Assembly (NCBI RefSeq): GCF_014205225.1
Contig: NZ_JACHNB010000001.1
Coordinates: 5,251,501 to 5,315,500 of the forward strand
Direction: 5' to 3'
DNA length: 64,000 bases
From: Actinoplanes octamycinicus
Lineage (GTDB): Bacteria > Actinomycetota > Actinomycetes > Mycobacteriales > Micromonosporaceae
Of the stretch, positions 56,272 through 64,000 are shown in pieces. The position numbers and the translations under genes are program-made. A model generated the notes under the pieces. That model was not told where the DNA came from. It did not search any database and saw only the letters and a program-made list of their open reading frames with translations. How positions within the stretch are numbered: position 1 is the stretch's first letter; each line of letters begins with the position of its first letter.

Positions 56272-57387
56272 GTGACCGAACCTGCCCGGAACCCGCGGGA
56301 CGCCCGCGTCATCCTCGTCGGCATCGATGACTACCGGGGCGGCCCCGGCTGGTCGCTGCGCGGGCCGGTGGACGACGCCCTCCGGTTCGCCGAGTTCTTC
56401 GTCGCCCAGGGCGTGCCACCGGAACGGGTGACGGTGCTCACCGCGCCGGCGGCGGCTCCGGACCGGCTGCCGTCCGGGGTGGACTCGCGACCCGCCGACC
56501 GGGCGACGATCCGCGAGGTCCTCGTCCGCGAAACCGGTCCCCAGACACCGGACGGCGACCTCTACGTGCTCTGGGGCGGGCACGGTTTCGTGGATCTGGA
56601 CCGGCGCCGGCGGCTGCTGTATCCGGACGCCACCGAAGCCGACCCGCTCGACCTGGACCTCGACTCGCTGCTGCGCCGCTACCGCTCCGACCGGGTGTCC
56701 GGACTGGACCGGCAGACCTGGCTGATCGACGTCTGCCAGGTGCACGAGCCGGAGGGGCTGGACGCGACCGGCCACGAGACGTTCGCGGCCGGCACGGACG
56801 TGCCCTACCGGGTCCAGGAGGTCTACCTGGCCGCCGCCCTCGGCCAGCCCGCGGTGAACCTGGGCCGGCAGCGCACCGGCCTGTTCAGCCGCGAGGTGCT
56901 GCGCCTGCTGGCGACCGGCGGGCTGGACCTGCTGGCCGACCCCCGGCGGCTGGCCACCGCGATCGAGGACCGGTTCACCGAGCTGCGGGCCGGCGGCGCG
57001 ATCGACCAGACACCCACCTACCTGTGGTACCGGGACGCGCTCGGCCGCGAGGAGGGGCAGTTGCTGCGGCGCCGCCCGCCGTCCCTTGCGGGCACCCGGC
57101 CGGAGCCGCCGGCGACTAGACTGAAGCCGGTGGTGGACGCTCTCGTCGACCTCCCCGAGTTCCGCCGGCCGGCCGACCGGGAGCACATCCTGTCCCTGCT
57201 CAGCGCCTCGGTGTATGGATCGATCCGGCGCAACGATCAGACCCGGTTCGACGCGGTCGGCATCATTCGCGGCTGTTCGCGTCATTCGGGTGGTCTGGCG
57301 GAGTTGGTGGAGGCGGTGCGATTCTTCGTACCGGAGGGCACGGCTGTCGATCGGTTCGCGTCCGCGGTCAGCCACCTCCAGGCTTGA
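56272..57387 (+). CDS. Caspase-like peptidase with C-terminal effector-associated domain
   Basis: 371 residues. The caspase/metacaspase fold begins ARVILVGIDDYRG; catalytic His104 is in WGGHGFVD and catalytic Cys155 in LIDVCQV. Residues about 285-371 (LVDLPEFRRPADREHILSLL; GGLAELVEAVRFFVPEGTAV) match, from memory, the effector-associated domain EAD2 that tethers caspases and other effectors to NTPase switches in bacterial conflict systems. GTG 56272. Downstream lie an FxS-like peptide, a HExxH protein and, converging, a giant NB-ARC/TPR protein, which together look like one system. Confidence 0.85.
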   Translation: MTEPARNPRDARVILVGIDDYRGGPGWSLRGPVDDALRFAEFFVAQGVPPERVTVLTAPAAAPDRLPSGVDSRPADRATIREVLVRETGPQTPDGDLYVLWGGHGFVDLDRRRRLLYPDATEADPLDLDLDSLLRRYRSDRVSGLDRQTWLIDVCQVHEPEGLDATGHETFAAGTDVPYRVQEVYLAAALGQPAVNLGRQRTGLFSREVLRLLATGGLDLLADPRRLATAIEDRFTELRAGGAIDQTPTYLWYRDALGREEGQLLRRRPPSLAGTRPEPPATRLKPVVDALVDLPEFRRPADREHILSLLSASVYGSIRRNDQTRFDAVGIIRGCSRHSGGLAELVEAVRFFVPEGTAVDRFASAVSHLQA

Positions 57388-57494
57388 TCCGGGCGCAACG
57401 GTGCGGACCGGGTGGCCCCGCGTAACGCTATCGTCGCAGTCAGGAGATAGGCGATGATGGCTATCGACATCACTGTCCTGGAGGGCTACCGCGG

Positions 57495-57713
57495 ATGGAA
57501 GAAACCTCGGCCGCAATGGAGTCCGAGCTGCTCGATCTCTCGGCGGAGAACGTGGCGACCCTGCGCTCCGTCGAGCTGGCCGGCATCACCGCCGCGATCG
57601 CGCGGGTGAAGGAGACGATCGCTGACTCAGAGGGCAGCATCAGTGGCTTCAACCCTTCGTTCACGAGCCGTCCGGGGGACAGCGGCTCGGAAGCGGAAGA
57701 CCATGTCGCTTGA
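57495..57713 (+). CDS. FxSxx-type precursor-like peptide with a C-terminal extension
   Basis: 72 residues. The layout resembles FxsA precursors: LLDLSAENVATLRSVELAGI, a helical leader, then an acidic stretch and GFNPSFTSR. Canonical precursors end exactly at the FxSxx motif; here FTSRP is followed by GDSGSEAEDHVA. The TGA stop overlaps the probable TTG start of the HExxH gene. A second start with an AGGAGA site lies upstream at 57454 in a different frame and gives nothing recognisable. Assignment rests on pattern and context only. Confidence 0.6.
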   Translation: MEETSAAMESELLDLSAENVATLRSVELAGITAAIARVKETIADSEGSISGFNPSFTSRPGDSGSEAEDHVA

Positions 57714-59506
57714 CCGGGGCAGCGGCCCGGTCGAGGCATAGATTCGACCCCGGACACTTCGAGATCCTGGCCGCGGGCGGTGGCGACGGCCAGGTCGTGG
57801 CCCGCTTCTGGGCGTCCGAGCGCAGCTGGCGGCTGACGGTGCTGCTCACCCTCGTCGAGGTGTGCTCCGCCGTGCCCGGGGTGACCGGTCCGCTGCCGTC
57901 CCTGGACACCACCCTGGACCTGCTCAGCCAGGCCTACCGCGCCGACCCCGGGGTCTGCGAGGACGTGCTGTCCCAGCCCCAGGTCGGCGTCTGGGCGGCG
58001 TGGACGCTGCGCCGGGCCGGCGAGCCACGGGCGGACCGGCCGCTGTGGACGGACCTCGGCTATCTGCACGCCCTGGCGGTCGCCTGCGCGGTCCGGGCCG
58101 GGGTGCCGTTCGAGCTGGCCGTGCCGATCCGGCACGGCGTGGCGGTGGTGCCCACGGTCGGGGCGGCCAGCTTTCCCGGGCCGGCCGGGCACGCGCGGGC
58201 GTCCAGCGACGGGAAGGTGCTGGCGCTCGACGACGGCACGGTGACCGTGCACGCGACCGCGGAGGATCCGGGCTGGCGCGACCCGGTCCGGGTCGAGGTC
58301 GAGGCCGGCGGGCTGGACCTGAGCGTGGCGCTGCTCGACCACGACGCGTACCGGGACCTGCGCCGGCCGTCGGCGCCCCGGCCACTGGCGCCGGAGGAGA
58401 CCCGCCGCTGGCGGGCGCTGCTCGGCGACGCCTGGCGGCTGCTGGTGCGCGAGCAGCCGGAGCGGGCCGCCGGGATCGCGGCCAGCCTGCGCTGCCTGGC
58501 GCCGGTGCCGCGGCAGGCGCCGTACCGTCAGCTGTCCGCCTCCGGCGCCGAGGCCTTCGGCGGGGTGCTGCTCTCCGAGCCGGACGACGCCACCCAGCTC
58601 GCGGTCACCCTGGTGCACGAGGCGCAGCACCACAAACTCGGCGCCCTGCTGCACCTGTTCACGCTGGTCGAGGCCGATCCCGCGGTGCGCTACTACGCGC
58701 CCTGGCGCGATGACCCGCGCCCGCTCGACGGGCTGCTGCAGGGGGTCTACGCGTTCGCCGGGATCACCGACTTCTGGCGGGTGCACCGGGAGTTCGCGGC
58801 GGGGCGTGAGGCGGCGCTGGCCCACTTCGAGTTCGCGCTGTGGCGGCGGCAGACGTTCGGGGCGGTCCGGGTGCTGGCCGATTCCGGGAAGCTCACCCCG
58901 CACGGATCGCGGTTCGTCGGCCGGTTGCGCGAGCGGGTGGCCGGTTGGCAGGACGAACCGGTGCCGGTCGAGCTCGCGGAGGCGGCGGAGGGGATGGCGC
59001 TCGATCACCACGCCGGGTGGCGGGCGTCGAGCATCCGGGTGGATCCGGCGGCGGGGGACGCGCTGGTGGCGGCGTTCCGGCGAGGGGAGCCGGTGCCGGG
59101 TGCGGTGCTGGAGGCCACGGACCGGGCGGTGGTGAAGCTGCCGGAGGTCCGGTGGCTTGATGGGCGGGCGGTGCTGCTGCGGCATCGGCTGGCGGGGCAG
59201 GAGCCGGGGGAGATCGCGGGGACTTCGGCGGCTGACTTCGATCTGGTGGCGGGGCGGGTGGACGCGGCTCGGGCGGGATATCTGGGGGCGTTGGCGCGGG
59301 ATTCTCGGGACGCGCATGCCTGGATCGGGTTGGGGCTGACGCTGGATCGCAGGGTGGATCCGGGTGCTCGGGCTCTGCTCGGGCGGCCGGAGCTGTTGGT
59401 GGCTATGGCTGGGGCTGGGGCGGATCCGGTCGCGGTTGCTCGGTGGCTTGGGGGTGGGCTGTCCGGGGAGCTTGGGGAGCCTCGGCCGGGTGGGTGGGGT
59501 TTGTAG
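57710..59506 (+). CDS. HExxH-motif putative peptide-modification protein
   Basis: 598 residues. The N-terminus FDPGHFEILAAGGGDGQVVA and the motif VTLVHEAQHHKLGALL (His303-Glu-Ala-Gln-His307) match the HEXXH domain family that accompanies FxSxx-COOH RiPP systems (TIGR04267-type; in some proteins fused to the radical-SAM enzyme FxsB). No radical-SAM CxxxCxxC is present here. Start is probably TTG 57710, overlapping the peptide stop. C-terminal repeats (YLGALARDSRDAHAWIGLGL) look TPR-like. A partner or modifying enzyme for the upstream peptide is inferred. Confidence 0.8.
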   Translation: MTGAAARSRHRFDPGHFEILAAGGGDGQVVARFWASERSWRLTVLLTLVEVCSAVPGVTGPLPSLDTTLDLLSQAYRADPGVCEDVLSQPQVGVWAAWTLRRAGEPRADRPLWTDLGYLHALAVACAVRAGVPFELAVPIRHGVAVVPTVGAASFPGPAGHARASSDGKVLALDDGTVTVHATAEDPGWRDPVRVEVEAGGLDLSVALLDHDAYRDLRRPSAPRPLAPEETRRWRALLGDAWRLLVREQPERAAGIAASLRCLAPVPRQAPYRQLSASGAEAFGGVLLSEPDDATQLAVTLVHEAQHHKLGALLHLFTLVEADPAVRYYAPWRDDPRPLDGLLQGVYAFAGITDFWRVHREFAAGREAALAHFEFALWRRQTFGAVRVLADSGKLTPHGSRFVGRLRERVAGWQDEPVPVELAEAAEGMALDHHAGWRASSIRVDPAAGDALVAAFRRGEPVPGAVLEATDRAVVKLPEVRWLDGRAVLLRHRLAGQEPGEIAGTSAADFDLVAGRVDAARAGYLGALARDSRDAHAWIGLGLTLDRRVDPGARALLGRPELLVAMAGAGADPVAVARWLGGGLSGELGEPRPGGWGL

Positions 59507-59811
59507 CGGCTTGGCGAGCCAGGCGCCCTGGGGCTGCTGGCGGCGGTCGCTTGCGGGCCGTGGGTGGCTGGGGTTCGCGTGCCAGGCCCCGGGGCTGTTG
59601 GTTGCGGTTGCGGCCGCCGCTTGCGGTTCGTGAGTGGCTGGGATGGGTTGCGGTGCGCTCACGGCGAGCGGTTCGCGCTTGTTCGGGTTTGTGCCCGGTT
59701 TCGGTACGGCCGCCGCACCGGATTCTGCGCGCGGTGGCCCTCCGGCCCTGGATTGCCACGGGTGCGTGCCCGGTCGGGAGTGGGCGGGGCGGGGTTCGTA
59801 CCGGGAACTGG
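59507..59811. other. Gene-free stretch with degenerate direct repeat
   Basis: Two roughly 66-bp halves (GCCAGGCGCCCTGGGGCTGC ... GTGGGTGGCTGG and GCCAGGCCCCGGGGCTGTTG ... GTGAGTGGCTGG) repeat each other. Near 59795 TTCGTACCGGGAACTGGGGTC resembles the right end of repeat family 2. No gene is seen. Confidence 0.5.
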
Positions 59812-59839
59812 GGTCCGCGGCCTGGTGGGGCCGCGGACC
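59812..59839. terminator. Bidirectional terminator between the HExxH and NB-ARC/TPR genes
   Basis: GGTCCGCGGCC (59812-59822) and GGCCGCGGACC (59829-59839) are perfect 11-bp arms around six bases, 17 bases from the NB-ARC/TPR stop. It separates two convergent genes. Confidence 0.75.
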
Positions 59840-59855
59840 GTGGGCGTGGGCTGGG

Positions 59856-62800
59856 TCAGAGCGGGAGCGGGTCGATGTCGCAGTTGGCTCGGACGCCGGC
59901 GTCGGCTGCGGTGGTGGCCGGGTGGTCGGCGCCCAGGCTGTCCCGGAACTTGTCCATGGTGTCCTCGAACAGCGTGCTCGCCTCGGCGTCCTGGCCCAGG
60001 CCGCGCATGTCGGCGGCCAGGTTGACGCCGCAGGCCAGGGTGGTCGGGTGGGTGGGGCCGAGGACCTCGCGGCACTGGGCGAAGCTGGACAGGTCGAGCG
60101 CGTGGGCTTTCTCGAAGTCGCCCAGCTCGAAGTGGTCGCTGGCCAGGTTGATCCGGGCCGCCAGGACCAGCGGGTGTTTGTCGCCGAGGCGGTCGGTCAG
60201 TGCTCGGACGGCGCGTTCGTTCTGCTCCCGGGCGTCCTCGTAACGGTCCAGCAGCCGCAGCGTGACGCCCAGGTCGGAGCGGGCGCCGGCGGTGTGCGGG
60301 TGGTCGTCGCCGTAGAGCGAGCGCAAGCCCTCGACCGCCTGCACGCCGTTCTCCCGGGCGGCGGCCAGGTCGCCGGTGACCCGCTGGTCGATCGAGACGG
60401 CCAGCAGGGCCAGGACGGTCTCCGGGTGCTGCCGGCCGTACCTGTTCTGGAACCGGCGGAGGACGTCGCTGGACAGGTCCAGCGCGTCCTGGTGCAGCCC
60501 GGCCTTGCGGCGGAAGCTGGCCAGGTGGTGGTTCTGCCGCAGCAGGTCCGGGTGGTCGTCGTAACGCAGCAGCCGGCGGCCGGTGGCGACCACCGTCTCC
60601 TGGTCGACGTGCGCGGTCACGTAGTCGCCGCGCTCCCGGCGGTCCAGGTTGATGCCGCCGTAGGTGAGCAGGCTGTCCGAGTGGTCGGTGCCGTAGATCT
60701 GCACCAGCCGGTGGTAGGTCTGGTTGTCCAGCTGCAGGGCCCGGCCGAAGTAGCCGGACAGCCGCATGCTGACCGCCAGGTTGTGCGCCGCGCGCAGGGT
60801 GAACGGCACGTCCGGGCCGAAGTTGTCCAGCGCCCGCTCGTAGACCGTCTGGGACAGCTCGAGGGCGCGGTCGAAGTTGCCGATCACCCGGTGGTCGGCG
60901 GCCACAAAGCCGATCACCTGCAGGGTCTGCTCGTCGTCCTCGCCGAGCGCGTCCCGGTAGAGCTCCAGGGTGCGGGAGTTCAGTTTCCGGGCCGCGGCGT
61001 AATCGCCGACCACGAAGTGCATGGCGCCCAGCCACTGGGCCATCCGCAGGCTGTCCGGGTGGGTCTCGTCGCCGTTCGCGATCCACGAGGTGTAGGCGCG
61101 CTGCGCGAGGGCGTGCGCCTCGGCGTGCTCGCCCCAGCGCCAGAGGTAGACCGCCTCGTTCAGGATCATGTCGCGGACCAGCTCGTCCAGGCACTCCTCG
61201 GCGCCGGACGCGACGATGTGCGGGTACAGCTCGGCGTACCGTCCCCAGTGCTCGGCGTTGTCCGGCTGGTCCGGGTCGTTGCCGGCGAGCAGCAGGTGCG
61301 CGGCGTGCCGCATGTCCTCCCGGGTCTGCGCGTCCATCTGGTGGACCAGCACCCGCTGCACCAGCCGGTGCATCTGGAACGAGCCGGTCCGGTGGTCGAT
61401 CCGGGCCAGCGCCAGCTTGCCGATCGTCGCGATCGCCTGGTCGCGCTGGGCCTTGTTGCGCATCAGCTGGTCGAGCTCGGGGTCGATGCGCAGTGCCCGC
61501 GGCTTGGACAGCAGGATCCGGCTGATCGGCTCCGGGGCGAAGAAGGCGCACAGCTGGAGCAGCCGCAGCGCGGACGGTTCCAGGCCGCGCAGGCCGTCCA
61601 GCGTCACGTTCCACACCGCGGCGACCTCGATCGGGAAGTCGCGGATGTCGTCGGCCGGGGTCTCCGCGGCCAGTCGCCGCCGGCTGTCCTGGAAGTGCGC
61701 CATGTACTCCGGCACGGTCAGGTTCATCTCGGCGCGCCAGGCGGCCGCCGCCTCGATCGCCAGCGGCAGGTCGCCGAGCGCGGCGGCCAGCTGGTTCGCC
61801 TCCGGGCCGGGCAGGTCCGGGTCGCGGCGGCGCATCAGCTCGATGCTCTCCTGCCGCTCGAAGACGTCCACCGGCAGCGTGCTCGCGATCCCGCTCCAGC
61901 TCGGGTTGCGCGAGGTCACCACGATGCTGCCCGGGCCACCCACCGGGAAGAACCGCTTGACCTCATCCGGGTCCTCCGCGTTGTCGAAGATCAGCAGCCA
62001 GTTGGAGTAGCGCCGGCCCTTGCTCAGGTAGTCCAGGACCGCGGGCACCGCGGTGTTCGCGGTCGACGGCACCGGCAGGTCGAGGCGGCCGGCCAGCTCG
62101 GCCAGCGCCGACTGGATCTGCGCGGGCCGCTCGGCGGGGATCCACCAGATCAGGTCGAAGTCCTGTTGGTGCTGATAGACGTACTCGATCACGAGCTGCG
62201 ACTTGCCGACCCCGCCGGCGCCGTGCACCGCCTCCGGCAGCACCGCGGTGGTGCCCGCCCGCAACCGCTGGTGCAGCGCGTCGAGCAGCTCGCGGCGGCC
62301 GGTGAAGTTGGCGTTGCGCAACGGCAGGCCACCGACCACGGCCGGCAGCCGGGGGTCGCGCGTTGGAGTCGTCCGCAAGCCGTCGGTGGTGACCGGCACC
62401 GTGTTCCCTTCCGGATCATGGCCGGTCCGCAGCGTCGACGGTCCGGCTTCCTGCGGGTTCACAGAACCCTGCGAAGGTAGTATTTCAGACACTGCGGACT
62501 CCAGGCGTGAATCAGGCAAAGCGTTTTGATGGGGGAACCTGCGCCTCTGCGCGGGCGCGGGAATGCCGATCTTGGGACCGAGCTGCCGGGCGGCGTTCAG
62601 GTTCGGGCCGCCGAGCGCGACGTGCACGGCGTACTCCACCCGGAGGTAGGGCAGTGCCGCCGGGCTCGGGCGCTGGTAGGCGGCGCGGCGCGGATCCTTG
62701 ACGCGCAGCGCCAGGTTGCGGACCGCCTCGACGTCGCGGGCCAGGGTGCTCTCCACGATGTGCTGGACCTCGATCGTGCGGTCCCGGTAGGCGTAGGAGA

Positions 62801-63722
62801 GCAACTGCTGACGGACGCCGTAGACGAACTCGTACACGATCCGGGTGTCGCCGGTCGTGGTCCACTGCCGCACCGGGCGCAGCAGCTCGCTGGTGAGCAC
62901 CTCGGTCAGCGGCCCCGGCCCGGTCAGCCGGCTCATCCGCTGCACGGCGCGCATGGTCCGCACGTTCAGTGGCGCGGCGGCCAGCCGGGTGGCCAGGCCG
63001 AACGCGGCCGGCGAGGCGCCGGCCCGGAACCGGGCCACCAGGGTGCGCGCCGATCGGGCCGGGTCCGGCTCGGCGGTGTCGTCCGGCGCGACCAGTAGCG
63101 CCGGCATCCGGATCGTCCGCGCCTCCGGGCCGCCGGACAGCCGGGTCCACCGGTCCAACCAGTCGGCGCCGCGCTCCAGGATCGGCACCGCCGTCCGGCC
63201 GGGGTCGCCGCTGCGCTCCTCGGCCGAGCGGAGATCCAGGCCGGCCACCCGCCACGGGGTCGCGGCGGTCGGCGCCGGCTCCTCGCCCGGGGTCCAGGCC
63301 ACCTCGGTGACCCGCAGGCCCCGGTCGTGCCAGTGCTGCTGGGGCAGCAGGTTGACCACGGCGACCTGGCCGTCCCGGGCCCAGCGGGTGAGCAGGCCGG
63401 CGATCAGGCCGCGCCGCCAGGCGAGCGACCGGCCGTGGGTGACCAGCAGGACGGCGCGCGGGCCGAGCGGGCCGGAGCCGAGCGAGCCGGGATCGTCCGG
63501 GCTGCCGGCCAGGGCGATCCGGTCGCCGGGGCCGGCGGACAGGGTCCGGGTCTCGATCGAGGAGAAGGCGCCGGTGTCCCGCAGTCGGGATCGGAACTCG
63601 TCGATCTCGGCCGACCAGAACTCCATGACCGGGTCGTCGTCGAGGACGACGACGGCCTCCCGCTGCCGCCCGGACGGCGGGGTGGCCGGGGTGGGGATCT
63701 GCGCGAGCTGACCGTCCCTCAT
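59856..63722 (-). CDS. Giant NB-ARC/TPR protein of FxSxx-COOH systems (FxsT-like)
   Basis: 1288 residues. The N-terminal 400 residues have a SAV_2336-like domain. An NB-ARC STAND ATPase follows, with Walker A HGAGGVGKSQ (Lys507) and Walker B NWLLIFDNAED, plus LPLAIEAAAAWRAE. From about 830 to the end are 42-residue tetratricopeptide repeats (DHPHTAGARSDLGVTLRLLD and like). It ends CDIDPLPL, near the tail I recall for FxsT proteins. It probably senses a ligand and switches the caspase or HExxH partners. ATG 63722 overlaps a 33-codon frame. Confidence 0.85.
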   Translation of the reverse strand: MRDGQLAQIPTPATPPSGRQREAVVVLDDDPVMEFWSAEIDEFRSRLRDTGAFSSIETRTLSAGPGDRIALAGSPDDPGSLGSGPLGPRAVLLVTHGRSLAWRRGLIAGLLTRWARDGQVAVVNLLPQQHWHDRGLRVTEVAWTPGEEPAPTAATPWRVAGLDLRSAEERSGDPGRTAVPILERGADWLDRWTRLSGGPEARTIRMPALLVAPDDTAEPDPARSARTLVARFRAGASPAAFGLATRLAAAPLNVRTMRAVQRMSRLTGPGPLTEVLTSELLRPVRQWTTTGDTRIVYEFVYGVRQQLLSYAYRDRTIEVQHIVESTLARDVEAVRNLALRVKDPRRAAYQRPSPAALPYLRVEYAVHVALGGPNLNAARQLGPKIGIPAPAQRRRFPHQNALPDSRLESAVSEILPSQGSVNPQEAGPSTLRTGHDPEGNTVPVTTDGLRTTPTRDPRLPAVVGGLPLRNANFTGRRELLDALHQRLRAGTTAVLPEAVHGAGGVGKSQLVIEYVYQHQQDFDLIWWIPAERPAQIQSALAELAGRLDLPVPSTANTAVPAVLDYLSKGRRYSNWLLIFDNAEDPDEVKRFFPVGGPGSIVVTSRNPSWSGIASTLPVDVFERQESIELMRRRDPDLPGPEANQLAAALGDLPLAIEAAAAWRAEMNLTVPEYMAHFQDSRRRLAAETPADDIRDFPIEVAAVWNVTLDGLRGLEPSALRLLQLCAFFAPEPISRILLSKPRALRIDPELDQLMRNKAQRDQAIATIGKLALARIDHRTGSFQMHRLVQRVLVHQMDAQTREDMRHAAHLLLAGNDPDQPDNAEHWGRYAELYPHIVASGAEECLDELVRDMILNEAVYLWRWGEHAEAHALAQRAYTSWIANGDETHPDSLRMAQWLGAMHFVVGDYAAARKLNSRTLELYRDALGEDDEQTLQVIGFVAADHRVIGNFDRALELSQTVYERALDNFGPDVPFTLRAAHNLAVSMRLSGYFGRALQLDNQTYHRLVQIYGTDHSDSLLTYGGINLDRRERGDYVTAHVDQETVVATGRRLLRYDDHPDLLRQNHHLASFRRKAGLHQDALDLSSDVLRRFQNRYGRQHPETVLALLAVSIDQRVTGDLAAARENGVQAVEGLRSLYGDDHPHTAGARSDLGVTLRLLDRYEDAREQNERAVRALTDRLGDKHPLVLAARINLASDHFELGDFEKAHALDLSSFAQCREVLGPTHPTTLACGVNLAADMRGLGQDAEASTLFEDTMDKFRDSLGADHPATTAADAGVRANCDIDPLPL

Positions 63723-63820
63723 CGGGCGGCCACCGGTCTGCCGGACCCGGCGACCTCGACCGCGAACAGCTCGGACCGGGCGGCCACGCCGCGCGTCCCC
63801 CGGTGACTGGTCCCGGTCAT
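63719..63820 (-). CDS. 33-residue ORF coupled to the NB-ARC/TPR gene
   Basis: ATG 63820 opens MTGTSHRGTRGVAARSELFA then VEVAGSGRPVAAR and stops at TGA 63721-63719, which overlaps the ATG of the large gene (ATGA). GGGAGAGG lies eight bases upstream of the ATG, a far better site than any before the large gene itself. It may be a leader peptide for coupled translation or a small precursor of the system. Confidence 0.5.
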   Translation of the reverse strand: MTGTSHRGTRGVAARSELFAVEVAGSGRPVAAR

Positions 63821-63885
63821 GCGCGAACCTCTCCCGTGTCCCTGCCGGGCTGCCGTTCAGGATCGTCCCACAAGATCACTAACCC

Positions 63886-64000
63886 GTGACCGATCCGCCC
63901 TTCCCGTTCGTCTGGATCCTCGTCCCACGCCGTCCGTCTCAACTCTGCGACACCGTGCGGCAGGAACGCCAGTCCGGCGGGTTGGTCATCCAGGCCGACC
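63886..64000 (+). CDS. 5' end of a gene leaving the window (partial)
   Basis: GTG 63886 gives VTDPPFPFVWILVPRRPSQL then CDTVRQERQSGGLVIQAD, open to the window edge. It is divergent from the NB-ARC/TPR gene with 65 bases between starts. The 38 residues do not suggest a family. No strong ribosome binding site is visible. Confidence 0.45.
   Translation, partial: MTDPPFPFVWILVPRRPSQLCDTVRQERQSGGLVIQAD

Noticed and set aside
57454..57606. Alternative small gene starting at ATG 57454 with an AGGAGA site
   Set aside because: Its translation is Arg/Pro/Ser-rich shadow sequence, whereas the frame from 57495 shows a precursor-like pattern. The good binding site remains unexplained.

Overview
The window is very GC-rich (about 70 % or more by eye), uses many GTG starts, and packs genes into runs joined by ATGA/GTGA overlaps. 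It carries RbpA, FxsA, a DivIVA-type protein and a peptidase/NB-ARC-TPR locus of the FxSxx-COOH type. This points to an actinobacterium, most likely of the Micromonosporaceae (Actinoplanes-like). That placement is inferred from gene content, not from a search.

Layout. 0-2.5 kb: conserved core synteny (end of an upstream gene, fxsA, rbpA with a textbook SigR-type promoter, a coiled-coil protein). 2.5-4.1 kb: a gene-free island of nested tandem repeats and long palindromes. 4.1-10.5 kb: TetR with an efflux pump, a small kinase-like operon, a monooxygenase, and a divergent MFS/regulator pair. 10.5-11.1 kb: two perfect DnaA boxes and tandem repeats. 11.1-18.6 kb: a five-gene operon (AprB-like ferredoxin, lipoprotein, permease, ATPase, AprA/FrdA-like flavoprotein fused to HEAT repeats) behind a GntR gene. 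18.8-26 kb: SRPBCC-ArsR pair, VOC protein, DUF2461, MFS, nitroreductase divergent from an SsuD-like monooxygenase, and a chemoreceptor. 26.2-31.6 kb: a ChvE/MmsAB-type sugar ABC operon divergent from a ROK regulator with a palindromic operator. 31.6-39.5 kb: a histidine kinase and receiver, two zinc-peptidase-like proteins around an unknown, decayed TetR/FtsX fragments, an unknown gene pair and an acetyltransferase. 39.9-44.2 kb: a SprT-like protein and a PaoABC-like molybdenum hydroxylase operon. 44.3-46.7 kb: a DUF6010-like pseudogene cut off by a repeat array, then a zinc-finger peptide, a kinase and a duplicated-domain protein. 46.8-55.6 kb: NDH-2, the DUF1800/DUF1501 pair, an ABC exporter and a hybrid kinase. 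55.7-64 kb: a DivIVA-like protein, a caspase-like protein with a C-terminal effector-associated domain, an FxS-like peptide, a HExxH protein and a giant NB-ARC/TPR protein.

Two themes stand out. First, the intergenic regions share a family of palindromes of the form GGCTGG...ACGGGTGTCTC-loop-GAGACACCCGT...CCAGCC. They are dispersed, occur in both orientations, and are amplified as about 107-bp tandem units at 17.4, 20.2 and 44.5 kb. A second repeat of about 90 bp ending in GTACCGGAAAA often accompanies them. Stem changes are compensated, and one array has replaced the end of a gene. Second, there are two candidate systems: the AprAB-like HEAT-fused reductase with its own sulfonate-type transporter, and the caspase/FxS-peptide/HExxH/NB-ARC-TPR locus, which resembles bacterial conflict or peptide-modification systems but shows no radical-SAM enzyme in this window.
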